From Pontibacter liquoris (GTDB lineage: Bacteria > Bacteroidota > Bacteroidia > Cytophagales > Hymenobacteraceae): DNA of 64,000 nucleotides. Below the pieces are notes generated by a model that did not search any database, was not told the origin of the DNA, and saw only the letters and a list, made by a program, of their open reading frames with translations. The stretch spans positions 2,914,001-2,978,000 of the forward strand of contig NZ_JALEBG010000001.1 in NCBI RefSeq assembly GCF_022758235.1, given 5' to 3'. Below are positions 8,754-17,532 of the stretch, one piece after another. A program made the position numbers and the translations under genes. Numbering within the stretch: position 1 is the stretch's first letter; every line of letters begins with the position of its first letter.

Positions 8754-9195
8754 TTTTTTGTACAACTAACAGGGTTTGCTCCCAGGTTAGCAGCCGGCCC
8801 TGGTGCTGTTGCCGGAACTGCCCGGCAGTAGCGTTATCGGCAAAGGCAGTCAGCGACATGCCCATGGGGCTGGCCAGCTTTGCGCTCTGCAGAAAAGTGG
8901 CTTTGCGGGCATCAACCAGCTGCTTTGGGTTCGAAAAATCTGTTACCAGCACATAGGCAGCGTCTTTTTTCTTCCCGGGATTGTCGTTGAGGTAAGCGGC
9001 CAGGCATTCGGCCGAATCAAACGTATAAACCTTGCCTTTTGCGCTCACCAGCTCGGCGCCAAAGCGGCTGTCGGAAACGGTCATGTTGCAATGAGCGCAG
9101 TTTACCTGGCCATAAGCAATGGGTTTGGGCGCCACCTGGCAACTGATCAGCAACCAGAGGCAGATGCCCCATACCAGCGTGAAATGCGTTTTCAT
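8737..9195 (-). CDS. nosL: NosL, periplasmic copper chaperone lipoprotein
   Basis: 152 aa. A lipoprotein signal peptide (LLISC at residue 19) is followed by NCAHCNMTVSDSRFGAEL, the CxxC-x-M motif typical of NosL, and by the conserved segment YTFDSAECLAAYL. NosL binds Cu(I) and hands it to the NosZ assembly machinery. It overlaps both neighbours, with a 4-bp overlap to the upstream membrane-protein gene, which points to a tightly coupled operon. Confidence 0.92.
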   Translation of the reverse strand: MKTHFTLVWGICLWLLISCQVAPKPIAYGQVNCAHCNMTVSDSRFGAELVSAKGKVYTFDSAECLAAYLNDNPGKKKDAAYVLVTDFSNPKQLVDARKATFLQSAKLASPMGMSLTAFADNATAGQFRQQHQGRLLTWEQTLLVVQKNEKPQ

Positions 9196-9803
9196 AGGAC
9201 CAGGGTTTTTTCAGCTGATTTTATACTTGCGCCTTTACGCCTGCGCTCCAGAAAGAAAACCGCCAGGCCCAGCACCACGGCCAGCGCAATACCTATACTT
9301 CCGGGGCCCGGCAGCGATAGTGCATGGAAGTTGAGTAGCTGCTTGCTACCAATAAAGGGCGGGATATACGTCATGCCCGGAATAATAATGGGGGCGTGCG
9401 GGTCGAGGTTGGTGCCGAATTTGTGCAGCCACATATAAAAGTCTGCCAGGCCGGCCGCACCGGCTACCATCAACAGAAACACCCAGGGCAGCACCAGGCG
9501 CCTGGCGCCGGCAAGCGCGATCAGGGCACCTGTAAGCATAAAGAAAAAGACAATGTAGGGCATGTAGGTCAGCTCCTGAAACGAGTCGGGTTGTATCTTT
9601 TCCATGCCAATGTAGTGGTTCAGGATATTGAAGTTCTGCAGGGAGTAATCGGTGGAGCCGGATATTTTATTTACCCAGATGTGCATCTGTAAGCCTTCGG
9701 GATACTGCGGTGCCTGCACGTATATTTTCCACATCGGAAAAAGAAAGAGCAAGCCCAGCGAAATTGCTGCTGCCAGTAGCAACAGCTTGTGTAGTGTTTT
9801 CAT
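9192..9803 (-). CDS. Membrane protein of the nos cluster, unknown function
   Basis: 203 aa with an N-terminal membrane anchor, a periplasmic segment of roughly 60 residues (HIWVNKISGS, HYIGMEKIQP) and three further membrane segments. The segments ADFYMWLHKFGTNLDPHAPI and HALSLPGPGS carry His, Met and Trp residues that might bind copper or heme. It sits between nosZ and nosL and overlaps nosL by 4 bp. Similar-sized membrane proteins occupy this place in clade II nos clusters, so a role in NosZ maturation or electron supply is likely but not shown. Confidence 0.65.
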   Translation of the reverse strand: MKTLHKLLLLAAAISLGLLFLFPMWKIYVQAPQYPEGLQMHIWVNKISGSTDYSLQNFNILNHYIGMEKIQPDSFQELTYMPYIVFFFMLTGALIALAGARRLVLPWVFLLMVAGAAGLADFYMWLHKFGTNLDPHAPIIIPGMTYIPPFIGSKQLLNFHALSLPGPGSIGIALAVVLGLAVFFLERRRKGASIKSAEKTLVL

Positions 9804-9822
9804 CTTCTTATACTTAAGCGTG

Positions 9823-9859
9823 AAAAAAAGAGAAGGTGAAGGAGCCCCTCACCTTCTCT
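9823..9859 (-). terminator. Intra-operon terminator after nosZ
   Basis: An 11-bp perfect stem (AGAGAAGGTGA with its complement) is followed, reading on the minus strand, by a run of seven T. It lies between nosZ and the maturation genes and would let more nosZ than nosLDFY message be made. Confidence 0.8.
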
Positions 9860-9870
9860 TATACTTGTTG

Positions 9871-11883
9871 TTAAGCAGCTGGCTTTTTACCTCCAGTGGA
9901 GAAGGCTACCGGCGTTTTCACGCCTTTAGGAGACACTTTGATGTAACCCTGCATCTCCTGGTGCAGCGCAGAGCAGAAGTCGGTGCAGTACATGGGCACA
10001 ATGCCGGCTTTCTGGGGCACCCACTTCAGGGTCTGGGTAGCGCCCGGCATGATCAACAGCTCGGCGTTGTTGTTACCCATGATGGCAAATCCGTGGGGCA
10101 CATCCCAGTCCTGCTCCAGGTTGGTCACGTGGAAGTATACTTCGTCGCCCACGTTCACGCCCTCGATGTTATCGGGCGTTAAGTGGCTTCGGATCGCCGT
10201 CATGTACACGTGCACCTGGTTGCCTTTGCGCTCTACCCGCGTATCGCTTTCCTTTTTGGTGGCCTGCGGGTGGCTGTTCTCTTCCAGGCTGTAGAACTTC
10301 ACGCTGTTGGGTGCTATTTTACCCGCTTCGATGGCCTGCGCATAGTGCGGCTCGCCAATGGTCGGGAAGTCGAGCAGCAGCTTCATTTTCTCGCCGCTGA
10401 TATCGATCAGCTGGGCTGAGTGCGCCAGTTCAGGGCCAGTAGGCAGGTAGCGGTCTTTGGTGATCTTGTTCATGGCGATCAGGTACTTGCCGTAAGGCTT
10501 TTTGGTATCGCCGCCAGGTATCACCAGGTGACCAACTGAGTAATATACCGGAATGCGGTCCACTACTTTAAAGTCTTTCAGCTTCCATTTCACTACTTCC
10601 GAAGACACGAACATGGAAGTATAAGCGTTGCCTTTGCCGTCGAACTCGGTGTGCAACGGTCCCAGGCCCGGTTCTTTCACCTCACCTGCCAGCACGGATT
10701 CGTAACGCAGGATCGGAATGCCGCCCACATCGCCGATAAAATCTTTCTTCTCGATGGTTTTGAGCATGTTAGAGAAAGAGTGCACCGGAATGATGGAAGC
10801 CAGCTTGCCGCTCACGATCATAAACTCGCCCGAAGGGTCCACGTCGATGCCGTGCGGTGATTTAGGCACGGGGATCAGGTACATCAGCCCGGGGCATTCT
10901 TCGGGCAGCAGGATGCGCACTTTTTTCTTTATCTCGGAAGTGGCAATGTGCGTTTTCTCATCCAGCTTGTTGTGGTAATAGTAAGCTGGCATTTCGTGCG
11001 TCTTGCCTTCGCGGGCATACTTGGCTGCCAGCTTCCAGTTAATAGCCGCCAGGAAATCCTTGTCGTTCTGCGAAGCGCCGATCTCTTTGAGTGTGCTGGC
11101 CTGCTCGGTGTTGTAGGTAGTAAAGAATACCCAGTCCGAAGAAGGGCCTTTGCCGCCATTGGCCAGGTCATAGTCAAAGCCGGGCACCAGCACCTGGAAG
11201 TCCAGGTCCATGTCGCCGGTCTTTTTATCTACCTTCACAAACGAGATAGACCCTTTGAACTTGTCTTTATACTCGCTGAAGTTCACGTCCTCATACTTGC
11301 CTTCCACGTTGATGGGCACGCTGAAGCGGGTACCCGCAATCACGTACTCGTTGTCGTTGGTGGGGTATGGCGAGCAGTGGTTACCGGCACTGTTGGGAAT
11401 CTCCATGATCTCGGCGGTCTCAAAGGTTTTGAGGTCGAGACGGGCTACCCGTGGGGTATTGTTGGCGTTCACAAACAGCCAGCGGCCGTCCGTCATGCCA
11501 TCGGTGCGTGAAAGCTTGGGGTGGTGCAGATCGTCCCAGGGCACAAAGCCAAAGGAGGTGTTAAGCATCGCCTTCGACTCCTCGGTGTAGCCGTAGCCAT
11601 TCTCCGGATTCTGCGAGAACACCGGAATCACTTTTAACTGCCTGCCGGAGGGGATGCCGTATACTGACACCTGGCCGCTGAAACCACCCGACATAAACGA
11701 GTAGAGTTCATCGTGCTTGCCTGGCGCCACATATACTTTGGTGGCTGCATCGGCATCAGCCTGCGAAGCAACGGCCGTATTGGCCTGCGATGATTCGATA
11801 CCACTGCAGCTTTGCAGCGCAGCACCGGCGGCCACTGCCAGCAGCAGAGCAGCCTTATTCACTTTTTTGTACAAGGTTTCCAT
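9871..11883 (-). CDS. nosZ: Nitrous-oxide reductase NosZ (clade II type)
   Basis: 670 aa. It reduces N2O to N2 in the periplasm. The N-terminus is a Sec or lipoprotein type signal (AALQSCSG near residue 23), not the twin-arginine signal of clade I. A seven-bladed propeller follows, with CuZ-type histidines such as DLHHPKLS (residues 119-125) and GNHCSPYP. The C-terminal cupredoxin domain has the CuA ligands C633, C637, H641 and M644 in the pattern CTDFCSALHQEM. It is preceded 24 bp upstream by a cytochrome c gene and followed by a terminator, then by the maturation genes. No nosR is present, as is usual for clade II. Confidence 0.97.
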   Translation of the reverse strand: METLYKKVNKAALLLAVAAGAALQSCSGIESSQANTAVASQADADAATKVYVAPGKHDELYSFMSGGFSGQVSVYGIPSGRQLKVIPVFSQNPENGYGYTEESKAMLNTSFGFVPWDDLHHPKLSRTDGMTDGRWLFVNANNTPRVARLDLKTFETAEIMEIPNSAGNHCSPYPTNDNEYVIAGTRFSVPINVEGKYEDVNFSEYKDKFKGSISFVKVDKKTGDMDLDFQVLVPGFDYDLANGGKGPSSDWVFFTTYNTEQASTLKEIGASQNDKDFLAAINWKLAAKYAREGKTHEMPAYYYHNKLDEKTHIATSEIKKKVRILLPEECPGLMYLIPVPKSPHGIDVDPSGEFMIVSGKLASIIPVHSFSNMLKTIEKKDFIGDVGGIPILRYESVLAGEVKEPGLGPLHTEFDGKGNAYTSMFVSSEVVKWKLKDFKVVDRIPVYYSVGHLVIPGGDTKKPYGKYLIAMNKITKDRYLPTGPELAHSAQLIDISGEKMKLLLDFPTIGEPHYAQAIEAGKIAPNSVKFYSLEENSHPQATKKESDTRVERKGNQVHVYMTAIRSHLTPDNIEGVNVGDEVYFHVTNLEQDWDVPHGFAIMGNNNAELLIMPGATQTLKWVPQKAGIVPMYCTDFCSALHQEMQGYIKVSPKGVKTPVAFSTGGKKPAA

Positions 11884-11907
11884 AAGAGCTATGGGTTAGG
11901 TGTTGCC

Positions 11908-12441
11908 TTAGATCGCTTTATCGTTCTGGCGGAAGTACTCCAGAATAGCGCGGGCGTCTTGCTCGTTCACATTCTGGTTCGTCATCTGGGTCAGGTGCTC
12001 GGCCAGCAGTTTCTTGGCGGTCGGGTCCTGTTTTGTCATCTCTTCGGGGTTCAGGATCATGTTCATGACCCACTCCGGCTTGCGGCGTTCTGTTACGCCA
12101 GCCAAGCCCGGACCTACTACCTTCTGGTCGGTGAGCTGGTGGCAGGCCGAGCATTTAGCTTCAAACAAGCCTTTGCCCGTACCGGCCAGGGCCGCGTCAA
12201 TGTCGGCGCCTACTTCCACCGTGGTCACAGGGCCTACTCCTTTGCCTTCGTCTGCCACTGCAGCTGTTTCAGGAGCAGCCGCTTCGGTACTGGCCGGCTG
12301 GTCCTGGGCATAAGCTTCGGCACCTGTGCCTTCGCTTTCGCCGGATGTACAGCTGTAAAGCCCCATAACCGCCAACAGCAGCATGGCACCCAACGACAGA
12401 CCGGAAGCGCTTACTTTGTTTTTTCTGTTTCTGATTTTCAT
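11908..12441 (-). CDS. Lipoprotein cytochrome c of the nos operon
   Basis: 177 aa with a lipoprotein signal (LYSC near residue 31), an Ala/Glu/Pro-rich linker and one class I cytochrome c domain with the heme motif CSACH. The methionine in MTNQNV or an earlier one would be the axial ligand. As the first gene of the operon, directly before nosZ, it is a likely electron donor to the CuA site. Its promoter shares FNR-type sites with the divergent NO reductase operon. Confidence 0.88.
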   Translation of the reverse strand: MKIRNRKNKVSASGLSLGAMLLLAVMGLYSCTSGESEGTGAEAYAQDQPASTEAAAPETAAVADEGKGVGPVTTVEVGADIDAALAGTGKGLFEAKCSACHQLTDQKVVGPGLAGVTERRKPEWVMNMILNPEEMTKQDPTAKKLLAEHLTQMTNQNVNEQDARAILEYFRQNDKAI

Positions 12442-12489
12442 GATGTTTTAAATTTGAATGAATGATGGTAGTGGTGATTATCTACGGTC

Positions 12490-12585
12490 CAAAAGTAGCG
12501 GCCCTGTCAGGGATAATAAAAGACCTACATCTCTTTTATTAATGATCTCGATCATTTTTCCTGCCGCACGGCTATCAGACCTTTG
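12490..12585. promoter_or_regulatory. Shared divergent FNR/CRP-type promoter of the nos and nor operons
   Basis: Two sites 22 bp apart: TGAT-CTCG-ATCA (12543-12554, perfect) and AGAC-CTAC-ATCT (12521-12532, both outer bases changed). The leftward -7 element TACTTTTG (12490-12497) is 58.5 bp from the perfect site and 36.5 from the weak one. The rightward -7 element GACCTTTG (12578-12585) is 36.5 from the perfect site and 58.5 from the weak one. The two promoters are mirror images sharing the same pair. Confidence 0.72.
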
Positions 12586-12610
12586 ATGCAGAAAAAAGAG
12601 GTAAAAGGAG

Positions 12611-12982
12611 ATGAAAAGGTTTGTGTGGATATGGCTGTTTATAGGAGCGCTGGTGCAACCCTGCAGCAAAACAGGCCTATATGTGTTGTTCCGGGCAAAC
12701 CAAACTTATATTGCCAGCCACCTCTGCGAAAAACGCCATGTGCCGGGCGCTACCTGCCAGGGCAAATGTTACCTGAAAAAGCAGCTGGCCAAAGATAGCG
12801 CCAGCAAACAGCGGCATCCGCGTACGCTGGCCCCTACCCCCGACCTGAGCCTGCCGGCTTCTTTTCTAATAGCGATCCCGGCGCCAGGCTTAACTGCTGC
12901 CACCTGCCTGGCCGGCTACCTGAACAGGCCCGCCTTCAGCCCGCAACGCAGCATTTTCCATCCTCCTCCCGAACAGGCTTAG
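12611..12982 (+). CDS. Small cysteine-containing protein, first gene of the NO reductase operon
   Basis: 123 aa, with an N-terminal hydrophobic segment that may be a signal anchor, then a motif with cysteines at LCEKRHVPGATCQGKCYL and a Pro-rich C-terminal tail. Small proteins with a CxGKCxL motif are common in Bacteroidota next to respiratory and metal genes; their function is unknown to me. A clear ribosome binding site (AAAAGGAG) abuts the ATG, unusual for this phylum. The gene lies 26 bp after the -7 element of the divergent promoter and upstream of the channel-like and NO reductase genes. Confidence 0.6.
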   Translation: MKRFVWIWLFIGALVQPCSKTGLYVLFRANQTYIASHLCEKRHVPGATCQGKCYLKKQLAKDSASKQRHPRTLAPTPDLSLPASFLIAIPAPGLTAATCLAGYLNRPAFSPQRSIFHPPPEQA

Positions 12983-13044
12983 CAATTACGACTGCCTGCC
13001 AAACAGGCAAATTCAAACTGTTTTAAAGAATAAATTCAATTGAT

Positions 13045-13962
13045 ATGAAAAAGATCTTCGCTCTTGCTATTGCCCTGTTTGCCTTTGGCCTGAATAGCTA
13101 CGCCTGCGATGGCGGCTGCACCATTGGCGGCAGTTACCTGGGTATTCTGCCCCAGGTACACAAAAATTTCTTTGGCGTTCGCTACCTCAGCAACACCTAT
13201 ACTATTACCAGCACCTACACGCACTCCCACGACGGGGTGCCGGAAACGCACCACGAGCTGACCGAAAATATTTTTCGCTCTGCCGAACTCTGGGGCCGTT
13301 ACACGCCGGTAAAAGGCATGCAGGTATTTGCTTTTGTGCCTTACCGCTTTAACCAGCACATCATGCCGGAAGAAACCCACCGCCCCAGCGGGCTGGGCGA
13401 TATAACGTTGCTGGCCAACTATGCCGTGCTGAACACCGGCGATAGCGCGACTTATTCCCTGAGACATACCCTGCGCCTGGGAGGCGGCATTAAATTACCC
13501 ACCGGCCATTTTGGCCAGGGCAGCCACCACGATGGACCGGCCAGCATGCAGCCCGGCACCGGTAGCACCGATTATATTCTTACTGGAATTTATACAATCC
13601 GCTACAACAAGATCGGCCTGAACTCTGATGTGACCTATAACCTGAACTCGGAGAACAAGGAGGGTTATCAGTTTGGCAACCGGGTGAGCGCATCTTCCAA
13701 CTTGTTTTACTGGCATAATACAGGCGCTATCACCATCCTGCCCAGCGCCGGGCTATACTACGAAAAAGCCGAAGCTGATCAGTTGCATGGCGAAAAGAAC
13801 CTGCAGACCGGTGGCGAGAGCATTTTTGCCACGGCAGGCCTGAGCGTGTACGTAGGTCCGGTAGCCACCAGCGTAACGGTACAGAAAAACCTGAGCACCA
13901 CCACCGTGCGCGACACTAGGGGCAATAGCCGCATGCAACTTAGCCTTGCATACCTTTTCTAG
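13045..13962 (+). CDS. Outer-membrane beta-barrel, transporter-like protein
   Basis: 305 aa with a signal peptide (cleavage after LNSYA) and a mature N-terminus starting CDGGCTIGG. The remainder alternates short amphipathic strands and ends in LAYLF, with a C-terminal aromatic residue typical of outer-membrane barrels. His-rich turns (THSHDGVPETHH, GQGSHHDG) could bind copper or heme. It lies between the small Cys protein and norZ, probably in one operon. The family resembles the barrel proteins annotated as transporters beside copper and denitrification genes; substrate unknown. Confidence 0.7.
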   Translation: MKKIFALAIALFAFGLNSYACDGGCTIGGSYLGILPQVHKNFFGVRYLSNTYTITSTYTHSHDGVPETHHELTENIFRSAELWGRYTPVKGMQVFAFVPYRFNQHIMPEETHRPSGLGDITLLANYAVLNTGDSATYSLRHTLRLGGGIKLPTGHFGQGSHHDGPASMQPGTGSTDYILTGIYTIRYNKIGLNSDVTYNLNSENKEGYQFGNRVSASSNLFYWHNTGAITILPSAGLYYEKAEADQLHGEKNLQTGGESIFATAGLSVYVGPVATSVTVQKNLSTTTVRDTRGNSRMQLSLAYLF

Positions 13963-14035
13963 TCTTTTCCGGCAAATCCACGTAACTACCTAGTATTCTA
14001 CTATATACCCATCTTATATATACTTATTTACCATT

Positions 14036-16333
14036 ATGAAATACAAAAAACTCTGGATCGGATTTATAGTCGTTATCATCGGCTCTTTCTCCGTGCTGGG
14101 CTACTTTGGCTCAGAAATCTACCGGCAGGCTCCGCCTATTCCGGATAAAGTGGTCAGTGCTTCGGGTAAAGTGCTCTTTACCGGCGAGGATATCCGAAAC
14201 GGCCAGAATGTATGGCAATCCATTGGAGGCCAGGAACTGGGCTCGGTCTGGGGCCACGGCGCCTATGTAGCCCCCGACTGGACAGCTGACTGGCTGCACA
14301 AAGAGGCTATTTTTATGCTGGATGCCTGGGCAAAAGAAGCCAAAGGCACCACCTACGCCCGCCTGGATGCCGAAAACAGGGCCATGTTGCAGGCCCGTTT
14401 GCAAAAGCAGGTGCGCGCCAATACTTACAACAAGGCCACCGGCACGATCACTGTCTCCGATGCGCGGGCCGAAGCAGTGGCATCGGTTAGCCAGTTTTAT
14501 GCGGGCCTGTTTACCAACAACCCCGAAATGGCCAAGTACCGCGATGCCTACGCCATTGCCGACAATGCCATCAAGGACCCGGAACGGATGCGCCAGATGA
14601 ACGCTTTCTTTTTCTGGGCTACCTGGGCCTGCGTGACCGAACGGCCCGGCTCCGAAGTAACCTATACTAACAACTGGCCAGCCGAAGAGCTGGTTGGCAA
14701 CCGCCCTAGCAGCGACCTGATCATCTGGACGGGCTTTAGCGTGATCATCCTGATCGGTGGTATCGGGTTACTGGCCTACTACTATGCCTCGCACAAGGAC
14801 GAAGAGCTGGACATTGAACGACTGCCCAAGCAGGACCCTCTGCTGGGATTGCAGGCAACGCCCTCCATGCGGGCCACGCTCAAGTATTTCTGGGTAGTCA
14901 CTGCCCTGATCCTGGTACAGATCGCCATGGGGATCGTAACGGCCCACTACGGCGTGGAAGGCCAGAAGCTTTACGGCATGCCGCTGTCAGAAATACTCCC
15001 CTACTCCGTAAGCCGCACCTGGCACGTGCAACTGGCTATCCTCTGGATCGCTACCTCGTGGCTGGCTACCGGCCTGTACATTGCACCGGCTGTTTCGGGG
15101 TATGAGCCTAAATTCCAGCGGCTGGGCGTAAACTTCCTCTTCATCTGCCTTATCATTATTGTAGCAGGCTCTATGGCTGGCCAGTGGTTTGGCGTGATGC
15201 AGAAACTGGGCTACGCCGAAAACTTCTGGCTGGGCCACCAAGGGTATGAGTATGTGGACCTGGGCCGTTTCTGGCAGATCTTCCTGCTGGTAGGGCTCGT
15301 ATTGTGGCTGTTTTTGATGACGCGTGCCATCTGGCCTGCTTTCAAATCACAGGCTGAAGGCCGCCACCTACTGGGCATGTTCCTGATCTCGTCTGTAGCA
15401 ATTGCGCTGTTTTATGCCGCCGGACTGATGTGGGGCCAGCATACCAACCTGGCCATTGCTGAGTACTGGCGCTGGTGGGTGGTGCACCTGTGGGTAGAAG
15501 GCTTCTTCGAAGTATTTGCCACCGTGGTGATCGCCTTCCTCTTTGTGCGCATGGGGCTGCTGCAAACTAAGATCGCGACTGGCACCGTGCTCTTCTCCAC
15601 CATCATCTTCCTGTTTGGCGGCATTATCGGCACGTTTCACCACCTATACTTCAGCGGCACGCCCACCTCTATCCTGGCGTTGGGGGCCACCTTTAGCGCC
15701 CTGGAAGTAGTGCCGCTGGTGCTCATCGGGTTCGAAGCTTATCACAATCTGACGCTGAGTCGCGCTACCGAGTGGATCAAAGCTTACAAATGGCCTATCT
15801 ACTGCTTTATTGCAGTGGCGTTCTGGAACCTGGTGGGCGCCGGTATCTTTGGCTTCGTGATCAACCCGCCAATCGCCTTATACTATATGCAAGGGCTCAA
15901 TACCACAGCGGTGCACGGGCATGCGGCCCTGTTCGGGGTGTACGGTATACTGGGCATCGGCCTGATGCTGTTTGTGCTGAAAAGCATGGCTGCACGCCGT
16001 CGCTGGAAAAATGGGGTGATCAGCTTTGCCTTCTGGTCCATCAACATTGGCCTGACACTGATGATCGTGATCAGTTTGCTACCCATCGGCCTGATGCAGA
16101 CCTGGGCAAGTGTGGAGTATGGCCTGTGGTATGCCCGCTCCATGGAGTTTATGCAAACCGACACCATGGAAACCCTGCGCTGGCTGCGCGTAGTTGGCGA
16201 CACGGTATTTGCGGGTGGCGTAGTGGCGCTGGCCTGGTTTATACTTGGCCTGAAGACCGGCTGGTCTTTGGAAGAGGAAACCGATATTTCGCAGGAGAAT
16301 TATCCCAGCGTGCATAAAGATGTAATGAAATAA
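14036..16333 (+). CDS. norZ: Quinol-dependent nitric oxide reductase (qNOR)
   Basis: 765 aa, the usual length of single-subunit qNOR (NorZ, also called NorB). It has one N-terminal membrane segment, a periplasmic domain of about 200 residues replacing NorC but without a heme motif, and then twelve or more membrane segments. Heme and FeB ligands are seen in TWHVQLAI, VVHLWVEGFFEVF, GTFHHLYFSG and VHGHAALFGVYG. It reduces 2 NO to N2O using quinol. It is the third gene of the operon driven by the FNR-type divergent promoter, and a strong terminator follows. Confidence 0.96.
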   Translation: MKYKKLWIGFIVVIIGSFSVLGYFGSEIYRQAPPIPDKVVSASGKVLFTGEDIRNGQNVWQSIGGQELGSVWGHGAYVAPDWTADWLHKEAIFMLDAWAKEAKGTTYARLDAENRAMLQARLQKQVRANTYNKATGTITVSDARAEAVASVSQFYAGLFTNNPEMAKYRDAYAIADNAIKDPERMRQMNAFFFWATWACVTERPGSEVTYTNNWPAEELVGNRPSSDLIIWTGFSVIILIGGIGLLAYYYASHKDEELDIERLPKQDPLLGLQATPSMRATLKYFWVVTALILVQIAMGIVTAHYGVEGQKLYGMPLSEILPYSVSRTWHVQLAILWIATSWLATGLYIAPAVSGYEPKFQRLGVNFLFICLIIIVAGSMAGQWFGVMQKLGYAENFWLGHQGYEYVDLGRFWQIFLLVGLVLWLFLMTRAIWPAFKSQAEGRHLLGMFLISSVAIALFYAAGLMWGQHTNLAIAEYWRWWVVHLWVEGFFEVFATVVIAFLFVRMGLLQTKIATGTVLFSTIIFLFGGIIGTFHHLYFSGTPTSILALGATFSALEVVPLVLIGFEAYHNLTLSRATEWIKAYKWPIYCFIAVAFWNLVGAGIFGFVINPPIALYYMQGLNTTAVHGHAALFGVYGILGIGLMLFVLKSMAARRRWKNGVISFAFWSINIGLTLMIVISLLPIGLMQTWASVEYGLWYARSMEFMQTDTMETLRWLRVVGDTVFAGGVVALAWFILGLKTGWSLEEETDISQENYPSVHKDVMK

Positions 16334-16352
16334 GTTGTTTTTAATTTTAACC

Positions 16353-16397
16353 AGGCCCGCCTGCCGGAAGCAATTTCCGGCAGGCGGCCTTTTTTTG
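16353..16397 (+). terminator. Terminator after norZ
   Basis: A GC-rich stem (GCCTGCCGGAA with TTCCGGCAGGC), a 4-nt loop and a run of seven T. Confidence 0.88.
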
Positions 16398-16534
16398 TGT
16401 GGCAGCTACAGCCTATCTGTAGAAAGGAAATTACCCGGAAATCCACCGCCAAATACGCCTAAAATGGCTTGTGTTTCCGCTTTCAGAAATACTCGGAATC
16501 GCGTATCTTTATACTTTCCATTTGCTCCCACCCT

Positions 16535-17266
16535 ATGTTTCGCCACCAGGGCAAAGTCCGCACGTTTAAGCATAACCGCAAGTTGGCTGCGGCGCTCACC
16601 TTTATTGCGGGCATGGTAAATATCACCGGGGTATTGTCGCTGCACACGCTTACTACCAACGTAACGGGGCATTTTGCCTTTTTTGCCGAAGACGTGGAAA
16701 AAAAGCAGTATGGCCTGGCCTTAATCACCTTGTTATACATACTGGCTTTTCTGGCCGGCTCCTTTTCTTCCAGCTTCAGTACTCATTTCTCCCTGCGCAG
16801 GGGGTATAAGAACCCGCATGTTGTACCGATGGCAGTCGAGATCGTGCTGTTACTGTTAGCTGGTCTGTTTGGCAATTTTATACCTGGCAGCGGCGGGAGC
16901 GGCATTGCGCTTGCCGCGCTGTTGCTCTTTTCGATGGGCCTGCAGAACGCGCTGGTGACGCATGTTTCCAAGTCGGTGGTGCGCACCACCCACCTGACCG
17001 GACTCTTCACCGACCTGGGCATTGAACTCGCGCAACTGTGCTTCCGCATTGCCCCCGAGCAGCGCACCAAGCTTGTGAAAAGCGTGCGGCTCCGGCTTGT
17101 TATCATCACCTTCTTTTTCCTGGGTTGCGTGCTGGGCGGCTACATCCACCGGCTGCTTAGTATGGGCACACTGGTGGTTGCGGCCTTGCTGCTGCTCATC
17201 GCCCTCCTCTACGATTCGGCAAAGTATAACTATTACCGCCTGGCCCGAAAAAAGCACCAGGTATAG
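16535..17266 (+). CDS. DUF1275 (YoaK-type) membrane protein
   Basis: About 243 aa with six membrane segments and the family hallmarks GMVNITGVLSL, TTNVTGHFAFFAED and the THLTGLFTDLG segment. The function of the family is unknown. The ATG at 16535 gives the expected N-terminus; a longer in-frame start would overlap the promoter. It is flanked by a terminator upstream and the nirK promoter downstream, so it seems to be transcribed alone and may have no link to denitrification. Confidence 0.82.
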   Translation: MFRHQGKVRTFKHNRKLAAALTFIAGMVNITGVLSLHTLTTNVTGHFAFFAEDVEKKQYGLALITLLYILAFLAGSFSSSFSTHFSLRRGYKNPHVVPMAVEIVLLLLAGLFGNFIPGSGGSGIALAALLLFSMGLQNALVTHVSKSVVRTTHLTGLFTDLGIELAQLCFRIAPEQRTKLVKSVRLRLVIITFFFLGCVLGGYIHRLLSMGTLVVAALLLLIALLYDSAKYNYYRLARKKHQV

Positions 17267-17438
17267 CCAAGGGAGCGCCCTGCCCCTAAAGTATCATCCT
17301 GCTAGTATAATTCAGAAAGTATAATCCGAAAGCTACGGACGGGCTGATTTCCAGACCTGTTCCGGCAAACGCCTATGCCGGCAAGCCATTGCCTGAAAGT
17401 ATAGCCCGCGCATTTTGTTAATCCAAGCTGTGCACAAG

Positions 17439-17503
17439 TGATGAAGATCAGCGACAGGCATGACCGGCGTCATACTGCCGACCGCTGCCCGCTTATAGTT
17501 TTG
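17439..17503 (+). promoter_or_regulatory. Tandem FNR/CRP-type promoter of nirK
   Basis: Two perfect palindromes 22 bp apart: TGAT-GAAG-ATCA (17439-17450) and TGAC-CGGC-GTCA (17461-17472). A perfect -7 element TAGTTTTG ends at 17503, 36.5 bp from the near dyad and 58.5 bp from the far dyad. With the last G at about -5, the near dyad would sit at about -41.5, the class II activator position. The start codon is 30 bp downstream. Confidence 0.8.
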
Positions 17504-17532
17504 TACAAGAAATCTATCTAAAACCTACGATC

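Noticed and set aside
8145..8831. 228-codon plus-strand frame opposite nosD and nosL
   Set aside because: It is antisense to two well-recognised genes and has no domain; composition explains the open frame.
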